Under the pieces are notes generated by a model, which worked only from the letters and a program-made list of their open reading frames with translations, searched no databases and was not told the DNA's origin. From NCBI GenBank assembly GCA_958296295.1, contig OY282460.1:3100001-3164000 (forward strand): a DNA stretch of 64,000 bases. Direction: 5' to 3'. Of this stretch, positions 48,874 through 58,303 are shown in pieces. The position numbers and the translations under genes were made by a program. The stretch comes from an uncultured Pseudomonadales bacterium (GTDB lineage Bacteria; Pseudomonadota; Gammaproteobacteria; Pseudomonadales; Azotimanducaceae). Numbering within the stretch: position 1 is the stretch's first letter; each line of letters opens with the position of its first letter.

Positions 48874-49890
48874 ATGGCAAGAGACGATTGGCTGGCGCAG
48901 GTGCGCGAGGAGGTTCTGGAACCGGACTTGCCGATCTGCGATCCGCATCACCATTTGTGGCACTACCCGCGCAATCCCGAACTTCCCCGCAGCCGCTATT
49001 TGCTGGACGAGCTGCTCGACGACATCGGCAGCGGCCACAACGTGGTTTCCACCGTGTTCATGGAATGCGGTTCGATGTATCGGGCGAACGGCCCGGAAGC
49101 GCTCGCGCCAGTGGGCGAAACCGAATTCGTCAACGGCGTGGCGGCGATGAGCGCGAGCGGAACCTACGGCGACGCGCGCGTCTGCGCGGCCATCGTCGGT
49201 TACGCGAATCTGAACCACGGGGCGGCGGTGGGCGAGGTCTTGGAGGCCCACGCGGCCACAAGCCCGCGTTTTCGCGGCATCCGCCACGCCGCCGGCTGGG
49301 ACGCGAGCGAAGAGGTGCGCAACTCGCACACCGATCCGACAGAGGGGATGCTCGCAAACCCGACGTTCCGCGAGGGCTTCCAAGAACTCGGCAAACGCGG
49401 CATGACGTTCGACGCGTGGCTATACCACCCGCAGATCCCGGAACTCACCGCTCTCGCCCAGGCGTTTCCAGAGCAGCTGATCGTCTTCGATCACTTCGGC
49501 GGGCCGCTTGGCATCGGCCCGTACGCGGGCAGACGCGCGGAGATTTTCGCGTACTGGAAGGACGCCGTCGCCGAACTTGCGAGGTGCGAAAACGTCGTCG
49601 CCAAACTCGGCGGCTTGGTGATGGCCGTCAACGGTTTCGGTTTTCACAAACGCGAACGACCGGCTACTTCGGAGGAGCTGGTCGCGGCCACAAGGGACTA
49701 CCACTTGCACATGATCGACTGCTTCGGGCCGGAGCGTTGCATGTTCGAGAGCAATTTCCCGGTGGACAAGGTGAGCTGTTCGTATCCGGTGCTGTGGAAC
49801 TCGTTCAAGCGTTTGGCGGCGGGATTCTCGCCGGCCGAAAAAGCCGCGTTGTTCCACGACACGGCGGTGCGCGTCTACCGGGTTTCATAA
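48874..49890 (+). CDS. Amidohydrolase family protein (PF04909-like)
   Basis: 338 aa TIM-barrel hydrolase. The N-terminal metal motif is ICDPHHHLWHYP; other landmarks are RFRGIRHAAGWD, LIVFDHFGGPLG and the near-terminal CFGPERCMFESNFPVDK, where FESNFPVD holds the metal-binding Asp. Relatives act on lactones or aromatic-ring products such as 2-pyrone-4,6-dicarboxylate. The start could also be ATG 48850. The AmpG-like gene follows on the same strand. Confidence 0.85.
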   Translation: MARDDWLAQVREEVLEPDLPICDPHHHLWHYPRNPELPRSRYLLDELLDDIGSGHNVVSTVFMECGSMYRANGPEALAPVGETEFVNGVAAMSASGTYGDARVCAAIVGYANLNHGAAVGEVLEAHAATSPRFRGIRHAAGWDASEEVRNSHTDPTEGMLANPTFREGFQELGKRGMTFDAWLYHPQIPELTALAQAFPEQLIVFDHFGGPLGIGPYAGRRAEIFAYWKDAVAELARCENVVAKLGGLVMAVNGFGFHKRERPATSEELVAATRDYHLHMIDCFGPERCMFESNFPVDKVSCSYPVLWNSFKRLAAGFSPAEKAALFHDTAVRVYRVS

Positions 49891-49938
49891 AGTCCGCGCC
49901 GGTTCTGGTTGTTGAAAACGCCGCCGGAACGTTCTTCG

Positions 49939-51483
49939 ATGATCGGCGGGACTGCCGCCGCGGCGGCATACCGCTCCCGGCGCGAAGCGATCAGCGCGTT
50001 TCTGGACGCCCGCGTGCTGGCGCTTGCGGCGCTCGGGTTTTCCGCCGGCCTGCCGCTGCTGCTGATCTTCGGCACGCTGGGGCTGTGGCTGCGCGAAGCG
50101 GGTTTCGAACGCAGCGCCGTCACCTACTTGAGCTGGGCCGCGCTCGGCTATTCCTTCAAGTTCGTTTGGGCGCCGCTGGTGGACAAGCTGCCCTTGCCGG
50201 TGCTCAGCCGTCTCTTGGGACAGCGACGGTCTTGGATGCTCACCGCGCAGGTCGCCGTGATGGCCACGCTGGTGTTGATGGCCATGACGGATCCGGCCGA
50301 GGTCGGGCTCGCGGCCATGGCCGTTGGCGCGGTGGCGTTGGGGTTTTCCTCCGCCACCCAGGACATCGTGATAGACGCCTACCGCATCGAAGCGGCGGAC
50401 GAATCCATGCAGGCGTTGTTGTCCTCCGCCTATGTGGCCGGCTACCGCGGCGGCATGATCGTCGCCGGCGCCGGCGCGCTGTACATTGCCGCCGGGCTTG
50501 GCACCACGGCGGAAAACTACGTTTACGCCGCGTGGAAGTGGACCTACGTCTGCATGGCGGCGGCGATGCTCGTCGGCGTCGCAACCACGTTGCTGGTGCG
50601 CGAGCCGGTGCGCCGCGCCGCCGCGAAATATGTGCATTCCGTGTGGGACTACGCCCGGTTCCTGTTCCTGTTCGCGGCGGTGGTGGGGGCGTTCGTCATC
50701 GTCTTGGCGAGGTTGCCGGGGCCGCCGGATGGAACCGCATTGGCAGCGTTTGGCTGGAATGCGGCGCGGCTGCTCATGGCGCTGGCGGCCGCCTTGGCCA
50801 CCGCGTGGCTGTGCGTCGTCGCCCGTGTGGCGGCGAAGGGCATGGTGCGCGACACCTACATCGACCCGGTGGCGGACTTTTTCTCGCGCTACGGGCGCGG
50901 GGCGTTGGTCATTCTGCTGTTGGTGGGCTTCTATCGCGTATCGGACATCGTGCTCGGCGTTATCGCCAACGTATTCTATTTGGACATGGGCTACAGCAAG
51001 GAGACCATCGCCACCGCCACCAAGGCGTTCGGCGTGGCCATGACCATCGTCGGCGGATTTCTGGGCGGTTGGCTGGCCGTTTGGCTCGGCACGTTGCGCG
51101 TGCTCATGCTTGGCGCGGTGCTCACGGTGGCGACCAATCTGCTGTTCTTGTTGTTGGCCCAAACGCCGGGCGACATCGCGATGTTGTACGCCGTGGTGAG
51201 TGCGGACAACCTGACCGCGGGCCTTGCCACCGCGGCCTTCGTCGCCTACTTGTCGAGCCTCACCAGCCTTTCCTTCACGGCGATGCAGTACGCGATCTTC
51301 AGTTCGTTGATGACGCTTTTTCCGAAACTGCTCGGCGGCTACTCGGGCACCGTGGTGGATCTGTTCGGCTACTCCTATTTCTTCCTCGGAGCGGCAATCC
51401 TCGGGGTGCCCGTGTTTTTGTTGGTGGCGCTGGCCGGCCGCCACCAGCGCGGATCGAGTTCCAACTCGGCCGCACACGCCTAG
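49939..51483 (+). CDS. AmpG-like MFS transporter
   Basis: 514 aa with about 12-14 hydrophobic segments. The first helices match AmpG: ALGFSAGLPLLLIFGTLGLWLR, WAALGYSFKFVWAPLVDKLP and LGQRRSWML, with SATQDIVIDAYRIE further on. AmpG imports anhydro-muropeptides for cell-wall recycling. The family is broad, so substrate is uncertain. The ATG at 49939 was preferred over a TTG at 49909. Confidence 0.85.
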   Translation: MIGGTAAAAAYRSRREAISAFLDARVLALAALGFSAGLPLLLIFGTLGLWLREAGFERSAVTYLSWAALGYSFKFVWAPLVDKLPLPVLSRLLGQRRSWMLTAQVAVMATLVLMAMTDPAEVGLAAMAVGAVALGFSSATQDIVIDAYRIEAADESMQALLSSAYVAGYRGGMIVAGAGALYIAAGLGTTAENYVYAAWKWTYVCMAAAMLVGVATTLLVREPVRRAAAKYVHSVWDYARFLFLFAAVVGAFVIVLARLPGPPDGTALAAFGWNAARLLMALAAALATAWLCVVARVAAKGMVRDTYIDPVADFFSRYGRGALVILLLVGFYRVSDIVLGVIANVFYLDMGYSKETIATATKAFGVAMTIVGGFLGGWLAVWLGTLRVLMLGAVLTVATNLLFLLLAQTPGDIAMLYAVVSADNLTAGLATAAFVAYLSSLTSLSFTAMQYAIFSSLMTLFPKLLGGYSGTVVDLFGYSYFFLGAAILGVPVFLLVALAGRHQRGSSSNSAAHA

Positions 51484-51584
51484 CGTTTTCTGGGTAGCCG
51501 CCGGCGACCACGCAGCGCCGCGGACATCAGGCCGGCCAAGACGTGCGCTATGCTTGGGCCTCCCAAACAGGAGAGGAGGTTCGA

Positions 51585-52661
51585 ATGGCACCGGTTCCCA
51601 AAGGCGCCACGGTAGCAGTGACGGGCAGCGCGGGTTTCATCGGCGGTTGGGTGGTGCGCCGCCTGCTGGACAAGGGCTACCGCGTGCGCGCCTGCGTGCG
51701 CAACGCCGACGATGGCGAACGCACGGGTTTTCTCAAGGCGATGCCGGGTTACGCCTCCGGCCGCCTCACCTTGCACTCGGCGGACTTGGACAACGCCGGC
51801 AGTCTCGACGACATCTTCGCCGGCTGCCACGGCGTGTGCCATGTGGCGCACGTCAGCAGTTACAGCGATCACGAATACGTGCGCATGGTGTGCGACCACC
51901 TCATCGAGAGCGTCAACAAGTCGCGCACGGTGAGCCGCGTCGTGGTCACCTCCAGCATCGCAGCGGTGATGTCCGAGGCGGACATTCAGGAGTTCGTCCG
52001 CCGCCCCACTTTCTACGAGGATCGCTACCCGGACGAAGAGAACCCCCGCCGCACGCCGCAGCGCCAAGGCTATTCGATGGGCAAGGTGATCGCGCAGCGC
52101 GCCTTTTCCGACGCCGCCGAAGCGAGCGGAGATTGGGACGCGATAACCTGCTGCCCAGCGGACAACGTGGGGCCCATCCTCTCGCCGCACCAGAAAAACA
52201 TGGGGCCGTGGCAACACAACATCGAGACCATGCTGCTCGGCAAGTACAACCAGAACGGCGGCTACCGCCCGTGGATGATCGTGGACGTGCGCGACGACGC
52301 GGACTGCCACATCGGTTTGCTCGAAAGCGTGCACGTGGGCAACGGCGAGCGCTACATCGCCTGGTCCACGGACACGCGCAACGTCGAGGACATCTGCGCG
52401 GACATCGACCGTCTGCTGCCGGAGCTCGGCCACGACACCCCGGAAGTGACGGATCCGTTCCCGGATCGCATCAAGGCCCGCGAAGCCGAGTATCGCGCCA
52501 TCTGGGCCGGCTGCGATCTGCGCAACGATCGCATCAAAGCCGTCACCGGCATGGAGTTCCGCCCGCTGGACGAATCCATTCGGGATTGCGTGGAATCTCT
52601 GCTCACCGTCGCCAAAGTGAAGCCGGTGTTGCGGGAAGGATTCGAGCACCGGGTCGCGTAG
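51585..52661 (+). CDS. NAD(P)-dependent epimerase/dehydratase (extended SDR)
   Basis: 358 aa; GAGGAGG precedes the ATG by 6 bp. The Rossmann motif is VTGSAGFIGGWVVRRLLDKG (TGxxGFxG). The catalytic tetrad uses the Ser in VVTSSIAAVM and YSMGK (Tyr and Lys). It resembles dihydroflavonol-4-reductase-like oxidoreductases. The substrate is unknown. Confidence 0.85.
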   Translation: MAPVPKGATVAVTGSAGFIGGWVVRRLLDKGYRVRACVRNADDGERTGFLKAMPGYASGRLTLHSADLDNAGSLDDIFAGCHGVCHVAHVSSYSDHEYVRMVCDHLIESVNKSRTVSRVVVTSSIAAVMSEADIQEFVRRPTFYEDRYPDEENPRRTPQRQGYSMGKVIAQRAFSDAAEASGDWDAITCCPADNVGPILSPHQKNMGPWQHNIETMLLGKYNQNGGYRPWMIVDVRDDADCHIGLLESVHVGNGERYIAWSTDTRNVEDICADIDRLLPELGHDTPEVTDPFPDRIKAREAEYRAIWAGCDLRNDRIKAVTGMEFRPLDESIRDCVESLLTVAKVKPVLREGFEHRVA

Positions 52662-52711
52662 CGGCCCGAAGGCGAACGGCACCACGCTTCCACGGCCACG
52701 ATCCGCCGCGT

Positions 52712-53500
52712 ATGAACGGCAAGGCTGCAACCGGCGCTGTGGTCTTGGCTTGTCTCGCGGCCGGCACCGCCGGCATCCGTGCGGAACCGGCGTTCACGCT
52801 GAACGTCGAAGCGCTCGACGTCGAGTGGTTCGAGCTTACGATCCGCTCGTCGTCCCCCTTCGATTACGACGACGTCCAAGGCTTCACATGGCCAATCATG
52901 CGAATACTCTGCGGCGACGATGCCGTGCCCGATCTCGGCAAGTTCGAGTTGAGCGCACCGATCAAGGTCGCAGACCCCAGCAAGGCCACCACGACGTACA
53001 AGGCGCAATTCGGCTGCGAGTCGGTGCTGGATATCCCGCAAGGCCCAAGCCGCATCCTCGACGAAGACGGCCGCCGCGCCGTTCGGGATGCCGTTCAGGC
53101 GCGCACGCTTGGGTATTTCGCCGGTATCGACAGCGGCGACCACCGACAGTCGTTCGCCATGCAAGGCCAAGAGTTGGGTAGTTCGTTCGAGGAGTGGAAG
53201 CAAAAGGAGATCGAGAGACGCGAGACTTTGGGCGGGCTCCTTTCGAGGGACGTGTGGCGCGTCACCGTGTATGCGGATCCGGACAGCGCTCCGCGGCCCG
53301 GCATTTACATCGCCACGGACTACGAGGAGTACTTCACCGAAGGATCCTCGTGCGGCTATCTTGTGTGGCTGGAAAGGCCGGATCGCACCTACCAGATCAT
53401 TCGCCACGAACATGGCGACCTGCCAAACGCCACGCGCGAGGAACTGACCCCAGAACAAAAGGCGAAGTTCAGGCGCCTCATGAACTGCCGGCAGCCTTGA
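52712..53500 (+). CDS. Secreted hypothetical protein
   Basis: 262 aa with a clear signal peptide (GAVVLACLAAGTAGIRAEP, cleavage about residue 24). The mature protein is soluble, mixed in composition, with three cysteines spread over it and no recognised domain. It ends 107 bp before the convergent restriction-modification locus. Confidence 0.6.
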   Translation: MNGKAATGAVVLACLAAGTAGIRAEPAFTLNVEALDVEWFELTIRSSSPFDYDDVQGFTWPIMRILCGDDAVPDLGKFELSAPIKVADPSKATTTYKAQFGCESVLDIPQGPSRILDEDGRRAVRDAVQARTLGYFAGIDSGDHRQSFAMQGQELGSSFEEWKQKEIERRETLGGLLSRDVWRVTVYADPDSAPRPGIYIATDYEEYFTEGSSCGYLVWLERPDRTYQIIRHEHGDLPNATREELTPEQKAKFRRLMNCRQP

Positions 53501-53607
53501 ACCGCCGATTCGGGTCTTGGTTGAGCTTCGCCGATTCGCCGTTCGCCAGGCGTCCGGAAACGCAAGTCCCGGCACGAGCGCGACGTAGCCCGCCATGCGG
53601 CGCGACG

Positions 53608-54330
53608 TCAGAGTTGCAGGCGAGCGGCCGTCGCCACCGCACGTCGCAGGGCCGCGTACGCCTCCCGTGCTTGCCCCACGGCCCGCTCAACCCGGCCCGA
53701 GAGTTCGCCCGCCTGCTCGGCCAACGCTGCCGGAACGGCAAGCGTCGTCAACGTCCGCTCGTTGAATCGCGGGTGATGACCGCCTTCCTGCGCTGCGGCT
53801 AGAACCGCTTGGACCGGTGCGCTCAGCAGGAACGGCACCAAAAACGCGATGCTGGCGCCGTCCGCGGATTCGAGCACGAAGAACTCCGTGCTGCAGATGA
53901 GCTCGACACTTGGCACCATCTCGCCAGGAACGGCAAGTTGGCGAGACGCGCCCCCGCGCTCTCCGGCTGAGGATTCCTGCTCGACGAGAAGGCCAGGGTC
54001 TACCCAAGCGATTTGGCGCAGGTACGGGCGAAGGCGGGAAACAACCACTTGGCGCGGGTGAATGCGTTTCTTCGCGCTGCGGATTTGCGAACCGGCAACA
54101 GGTGGTTTGCTGGCGGCCATGATGCCGTCCTTGGCATCGCCCGTATCGAAGACGAGGAACCTCCCCGTCGCGTCAGCCCCGGCGCGCACGACTTCGCGTC
54201 GGACATGCACGAAGTCCCCCACACACGGGCCGGCGTTCACCGCTCGGCACCGGCGCGGGTCGTAGCGCTCGGGCGCGAGAATCCAGCCGTCGTCCAGCCG
54301 CGCGATGTCGACAACGGCTGCGATAGCCAC
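53608..54330 (-). CDS. Half-size DNA specificity (HsdS-like) subunit
   Basis: 240 aa from a GTG directly after the M gene stop (TGAGTG), with GGAG 7 bp upstream. Type I S subunits have two target-recognition domains; this has one (about 10-190, with KKRIHPRQVVVSRLRPYLRQIAW and HHPRFNERTLTTLAVP). A C-terminal helix of the conserved coiled-coil type follows (about 200-240). Half-size S proteins pair up to read a symmetric split target, as in AhdI. It is encoded in one operon with the methylase. Confidence 0.75.
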   Translation of the reverse strand: MAIAAVVDIARLDDGWILAPERYDPRRCRAVNAGPCVGDFVHVRREVVRAGADATGRFLVFDTGDAKDGIMAASKPPVAGSQIRSAKKRIHPRQVVVSRLRPYLRQIAWVDPGLLVEQESSAGERGGASRQLAVPGEMVPSVELICSTEFFVLESADGASIAFLVPFLLSAPVQAVLAAAQEGGHHPRFNERTLTTLAVPAALAEQAGELSGRVERAVGQAREAYAALRRAVATAARLQL

Positions 54331-55629
54331 TCAAGCGCTCCATGCAACGTTGTGCGTCCGAGCGAACTCGGCAATGCGATCGACGACGCTCTCGAAGTCG
54401 TGATCCGCACGTTCCCACGCCGGATGGTCCGGCAATGCGCCGGGCCGTTCGCGAACCTTGCCGGCGGAATCCTTGCCGGAGGCCTCGCTGAGCACGAACA
54501 GCACCGGCTCGCGCATCGGCCGGCGCACCGGCTTGTCGCGTTTCATACCGAACAGCACGCTTGCCTTCTGATGCGTGTGGGGCAGGAATGCGCTGCGGTC
54601 CAGGCCGAGTACCGCCACGACCCGTATCTGCCGCACCAACCACTCGCGCAAGTACGCCCAGCTGCCACCGCCAAACTTGTTGTGTGGCAACACAATACCC
54701 AAGCGCCCGCCGGGCCTCAGCAACCGCACGCACCGCTCCAAGAACAACACATCCCGCTCCATGCGGCGGTTGCGCCTCGCCACGTCGTAGCCTTCGAGCA
54801 GCGCGGTTTCGCGGATCTCGCCGGCGAAAGGCGGATTGGTGAGAATCACATCGAATCCACGGAACCTGCGGGTCTTGGAACGCATCAAGTCCTCGATGGT
54901 AAGCCGCGGCGCACCGTTGGCGGCGATGTCAACGAGGTCGCTGGCATTCGCCAATGCCAAGCTGTTGAGCTGATGGATATTCGCGTTGTCGTTGCCCGCC
55001 ACCAGCATCAGCGCCTTGGCCACTTGAACGGCACGCTTGTCGAAATCGCAACCCCACAACTTCGACGCGCAATACCGCGGCGTCGAGGTGGTCAAGCGGG
55101 CGGCGTTGTGGTTCGCAACATGCACCAAGAATCCGCCCGAACCACAAGCAGGGTCCAACACGGTTTCGTCTGGCAGCGGATCGACGACGCGCACACAACA
55201 CTCGACGACTTGGCGAGGCGTGAAATACTGCCCCTTCGCGCCCTTGGCCACGCGGCTCACCAAGTACTCGAAGAAGCCGTCGAGCACCTCGAAGTTGGTA
55301 TCGCAGATCGAGTGGCCGGCGATGGCCTGCACGCAGACGGCCAAGTGGTCGTCCGCCAGCCGCGAACGGGGGTCGCCGTCAACGATGCCAGGCCACTGCG
55401 CGGTCGCCTTCGCCAGCAAGTCGTGAACGAGGTTCGCAGTGGCCGCCGCCGACTCCCGGACGCCGAAACGCGCCCCGCGCGAGACGAACTTCTCAGCGTA
55501 GAGCTTGGCGACGAGGATCTTGAATATCTCCTGGAACTCGTCCTCGCCGGAGTTGGCAAGCACGAGCTCTTGGAGCCGCCCAACGATGCTCTCCCAGTCG
55601 CCCGCCCGAATCCGATGCCTTTTGGCCAT
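54331..55629 (-). CDS. N6-adenine DNA methyltransferase (HsdM-like)
   Basis: 432 aa from the ATG at 55629; an open extension further upstream would run across the promoter. Motif I, DPACGSGGF, is at residues 159-167 and the catalytic motif IV, NPPF, at 264-267. GQYFTPRQVVE upstream of motif I is typical of type I M subunits (PF02384). About 150 N-terminal residues form the helical HsdM domain. It forms an operon with the half-size S gene and is divergent from the controller and nuclease genes. It protects host DNA from the linked nuclease. Confidence 0.9.
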   Translation of the reverse strand: MAKRHRIRAGDWESIVGRLQELVLANSGEDEFQEIFKILVAKLYAEKFVSRGARFGVRESAAATANLVHDLLAKATAQWPGIVDGDPRSRLADDHLAVCVQAIAGHSICDTNFEVLDGFFEYLVSRVAKGAKGQYFTPRQVVECCVRVVDPLPDETVLDPACGSGGFLVHVANHNAARLTTSTPRYCASKLWGCDFDKRAVQVAKALMLVAGNDNANIHQLNSLALANASDLVDIAANGAPRLTIEDLMRSKTRRFRGFDVILTNPPFAGEIRETALLEGYDVARRNRRMERDVLFLERCVRLLRPGGRLGIVLPHNKFGGGSWAYLREWLVRQIRVVAVLGLDRSAFLPHTHQKASVLFGMKRDKPVRRPMREPVLFVLSEASGKDSAGKVRERPGALPDHPAWERADHDFESVVDRIAEFARTHNVAWSA

Positions 55630-55636
55630 GGCGAAC

Positions 55637-55665
55637 CTTGTAGCCTGCCGTGGGCGCATTGTCAA
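55637..55665 (-). promoter_or_regulatory. Strong promoter of the methylase gene, apparently leaderless
   Basis: On the minus strand TTGACA (55665-55660) and TACAAG (55642-55637) have a 17-bp spacer. Only 7 bp separate the -10 element from the ATG, so transcription should start at or next to the A of the start codon, giving a leaderless mRNA. Confidence 0.7.
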
Positions 55666-55763
55666 GTACATCGTCACACATCGCGGAAATATACCGTCTT
55701 GGGTTCAAGGGCGTCGGCTACGTTGGATGTGACGGTGAGTGCGAGGGGCACCGGACACCTGCT

Positions 55764-56021
55764 GTGAAGTCCATACACGACCAGCGCTACATTGAAACCG
55801 TAGCCTTGATACGCAAGGCGCGCGAACGCAACGGCATAACGCAACACGGCTTGGCCAAGCTGCTTGGCCGGGCGCAGTCCTATGTCTCCAAGGTTGAGAC
55901 CTGCGAGCGTCGCCTCGACTACATCGAGCTCTTGCAGATGTGCCGCGCTGTCGGCGTGGCGCTTGAGGAAGTCACTCCAGCGGAGTTCAGCGACCTGTTG
56001 AGAAAGGCGAAGCATGGCTGA
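55764..56021 (+). CDS. XRE-type HTH controller protein of the restriction-modification system
   Basis: 85 aa from the GTG at 55764. The helix-turn-helix is GITQHGLAKLLGRAQSYVSKVE (about 24-45), framed by ALIRKARERN and LLQMCRAVGVALEEV. Size, fold and position overlapping the nuclease gene by 8 bp fit C (controller) proteins that delay nuclease expression until DNA is methylated. The frame is open up to 55650; GTG 55764 was chosen by similarity of size. No clear paired C-box was identified. Confidence 0.75.
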   Translation: MKSIHDQRYIETVALIRKARERNGITQHGLAKLLGRAQSYVSKVETCERRLDYIELLQMCRAVGVALEEVTPAEFSDLLRKAKHG

Positions 56022-56820
56022 TCGGCGGATCACGGCAGCCGAGATTGCCGAACTCAAGAACCAGTTGCGTGGATTGATCGGTGTGCAACTGGATGTTCTA
56101 CGCCTGCCGAAGGCCGTACTTCACGCTTTCGAACCCTCTCAGATAGGGACGATCACAGGAACGTTGATGGATGCCTGCATTCCCCAACTGCCAACTCTGT
56201 TGCGCGGTCGAGGGCGTCGCGACTTGGCTGGCATTAGCAAGCACGAAGGGATCCTCGGCGAACGCGAAGGCTACCCCGATTATCGACACGAGAGCGGGTT
56301 GCGCTTGGAGCTGAAACTGCTCTACAAGGATCCCGTCGGTGCGAAAATGAAGTCCCCACCAACGCCACGCGAGGCGTCAGCCCGGCTCACACAGAAGGTG
56401 ACTCTAAAGAACGTCGATCCCAAGCGTGACGTCTTGATGGTGGTGGCCTACGAGTTTCGGGCACATGACAAGCGCGAGGAGTTGTTTAGCCCCACAATAG
56501 TCGACATCGGCCTGTTCCCGATGATCGACTGCATTCTTGCACGCGACCAGCGTCTCGAACGGGCCGGCGGCAGGTGGTTCGGCAACTACGAGACACCGTG
56601 CGTGCCGAGCAAGATAGGGCGACGAAAACTAAAGCGCGGCGAGCCTTTAGACGAGACGAGCTATGGGCGAAAAGAGAGCGAGGGCAAGGACTTCAACGAG
56701 GACACCAACTTCGGCAAGTTGAAACGTGTGCCCTATCGCCCGTTGCAATTGTTCCTGCGAGAGCACGGGGCGACATATGCCTCGAAAGGGACTTGGCCCT
56801 CGCCTTGGACGATTCCGTAG
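56014..56820 (+). CDS. Putative type II restriction endonuclease (PD-(D/E)XK)
   Basis: 268 aa; no named family recognised. A nuclease active site is visible: Pro88-Asp89 in GYPDYRHESG followed by Glu99-Leu-Lys101 in LRLELKLLYKD, matching PD-Xn-ExK. Its start overlaps the controller gene by 8 bp, and a methylase-specificity operon lies divergently upstream. The G+C content looks lower than the surrounding genes, suggesting transfer. Nuclease function is inferred from motif and context. Confidence 0.7.
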   Translation: MADRRITAAEIAELKNQLRGLIGVQLDVLRLPKAVLHAFEPSQIGTITGTLMDACIPQLPTLLRGRGRRDLAGISKHEGILGEREGYPDYRHESGLRLELKLLYKDPVGAKMKSPPTPREASARLTQKVTLKNVDPKRDVLMVVAYEFRAHDKREELFSPTIVDIGLFPMIDCILARDQRLERAGGRWFGNYETPCVPSKIGRRKLKRGEPLDETSYGRKESEGKDFNEDTNFGKLKRVPYRPLQLFLREHGATYASKGTWPSPWTIP

Positions 56821-57147
56821 ACCGCAGACCAGCGCCGCTTAGCCCGGCGCACGCCGTTCTCGGGCGCTCCGAACGCAACGCCTGAGCATCGCACCGCTTG
56901 CCCGCCATCGCCATCTGCACCATGGCCCGCGTCAGTGCCGACGGGGGGCGCAAGACCAAGCGCCACCGCCACGTCGTCGAGGCCGGCTCCCCGGTCCCAG
57001 TGTCCGCCCCGGTCAATACAGACGGGTGTTTCGCGCCGTGCGGGCGTCCGCGTTACACTGCGCTCCGCGCCCAACCTGGTTGACCGGCCCGGCCGGCTGC
57101 CTCGATGCCGCGTATGTCATGTGTTTTGGGAGGAACCTCTGGCAATC
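56821..57147. other. Intergenic region between the nuclease and PhyH genes
   Basis: About 330 bp with no supported gene. Short frames on both strands have low-complexity composition. GGGAGG at 57128-57133 is close to the ribosome binding site region of the downstream gene. No terminator was recognised. Confidence 0.4.
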
Positions 57148-58239
57148 ATGAACGCCTTGACCTTGGAACAGAAACAATCGTTGTACCGCGACGGCTACAT
57201 CGTGGTGAAGAACGCCGTGTCGTCCGAACTCGTGGACGCCGCCCTCGACCGGTTGGCGAACCCGGTGAAGGGCGAATACGCCGGCAGCAAGCGGGAGCTC
57301 ACGGATCTCGTGAACGCCTCGTCCGTGACGCCGATCCTGCACGACGCCATGGGCTACTTCGACCCGCCCATCGTCTGCCAAGCGGGCGTCATGCCGGTGC
57401 GCAAGCCCGGCAACCACTTCAACAACCTGGGCTACCGCGATAGGGACCAGCCGTACTTCGGCGCCGAATCGCACATGGACGGGCTTTGCACCATCGGCGT
57501 GCCCCAACAGCGGCAGGAAGGTGCGCCCGACGAGATTTACCACCGTTACGTGTCCTCCGGCCCGAAGGGCGACATCGGCCGCAGTCCGGAGGTGATGGGC
57601 CACAACAGCGTGCCGCTCTTCGAGGACCCGGAAATGACGCTGGGGATGGGCAGCTTCACATCGTTCGTCTTCGTCTGTCTGAACGACCAAACCCGCGAAG
57701 GCCGAGGCCAGACGGCGCTGCTCAAAGGCGCCCACCACGTGACCGAGAAGTTCCTCCAATGGCAGCGGAGCACGAACGGCCGCATGGGGCCGGAAGGCCC
57801 GGGCTGGCCGCGGTTGAACTACGAGGCGCCCAATCGTTGCGGCCATGTCTATCTGCCGCAGGCCGTGCGCGATCAGTTCATCGACGACGACTCGGAATCG
57901 ACGCCGGACGGCGTGCGGTGGCCGCGCCCGACGCAGATACTCATGGAGCCCGGGGACGCCTGCATCACCGTCTTCCACATGCCCCATTCGGGCACCCGCA
58001 ACGAGCTCGGCACCGAGTCGCGCAAGAACATCATTTTCCGCATCCGCAACAAGAAACGCCAACCGGAGAAGATGGTCAACGGCATCTCGGACCATCCCGA
58101 TCGCGGTCAACGCGGCGAATGGCTGGAATACGAGGACGGCAACAACCCGTGGGAACGGTCCAAGGACGCGCTATGCGACATGTGGAACGAGTGGGAAGGC
58201 ATGGCCGAAGTGGTCGCCGCGGCGAAGGCTGCCGCATAA
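57148..58239 (+). CDS. Phytanoyl-CoA dioxygenase (PhyH) family protein
   Basis: 363 aa Fe(II)/2-oxoglutarate dioxygenase. The N-terminus LEQKQSLYRDGYIVVKNAVS is typical. The facial-triad His-x-Asp is in AESHMDGLCT, and the distal His is in VFHMPHSGTRNELG with the oxoglutarate-binding Arg in RKNIIFRIR. It is a larger PhyH variant with a long insert. The substrate is unknown. It converges on a second PhyH gene. Confidence 0.88.
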   Translation: MNALTLEQKQSLYRDGYIVVKNAVSSELVDAALDRLANPVKGEYAGSKRELTDLVNASSVTPILHDAMGYFDPPIVCQAGVMPVRKPGNHFNNLGYRDRDQPYFGAESHMDGLCTIGVPQQRQEGAPDEIYHRYVSSGPKGDIGRSPEVMGHNSVPLFEDPEMTLGMGSFTSFVFVCLNDQTREGRGQTALLKGAHHVTEKFLQWQRSTNGRMGPEGPGWPRLNYEAPNRCGHVYLPQAVRDQFIDDDSESTPDGVRWPRPTQILMEPGDACITVFHMPHSGTRNELGTESRKNIIFRIRNKKRQPEKMVNGISDHPDRGQRGEWLEYEDGNNPWERSKDALCDMWNEWEGMAEVVAAAKAAA

Positions 58240-58303
58240 CACAAGGCCGCCGGCGGGTTGCCGGCTCACTAGCGGCCGCCCTCGCGGGGACGCCCGACAA
58301 CCC

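Noticed and set aside
48888..51497. An 869-codon plus-strand open frame across the amidohydrolase and AmpG-like genes
   Set aside because: It runs through two recognisable genes in the wrong frame, and its composition is Arg/Gly-rich shadow sequence.
55680..55763. C-box operators upstream of the controller gene
   Set aside because: Short inverted repeats such as ACCGTC/GACGGT are present but too far apart for a standard paired operator; no convincing site could be assigned.
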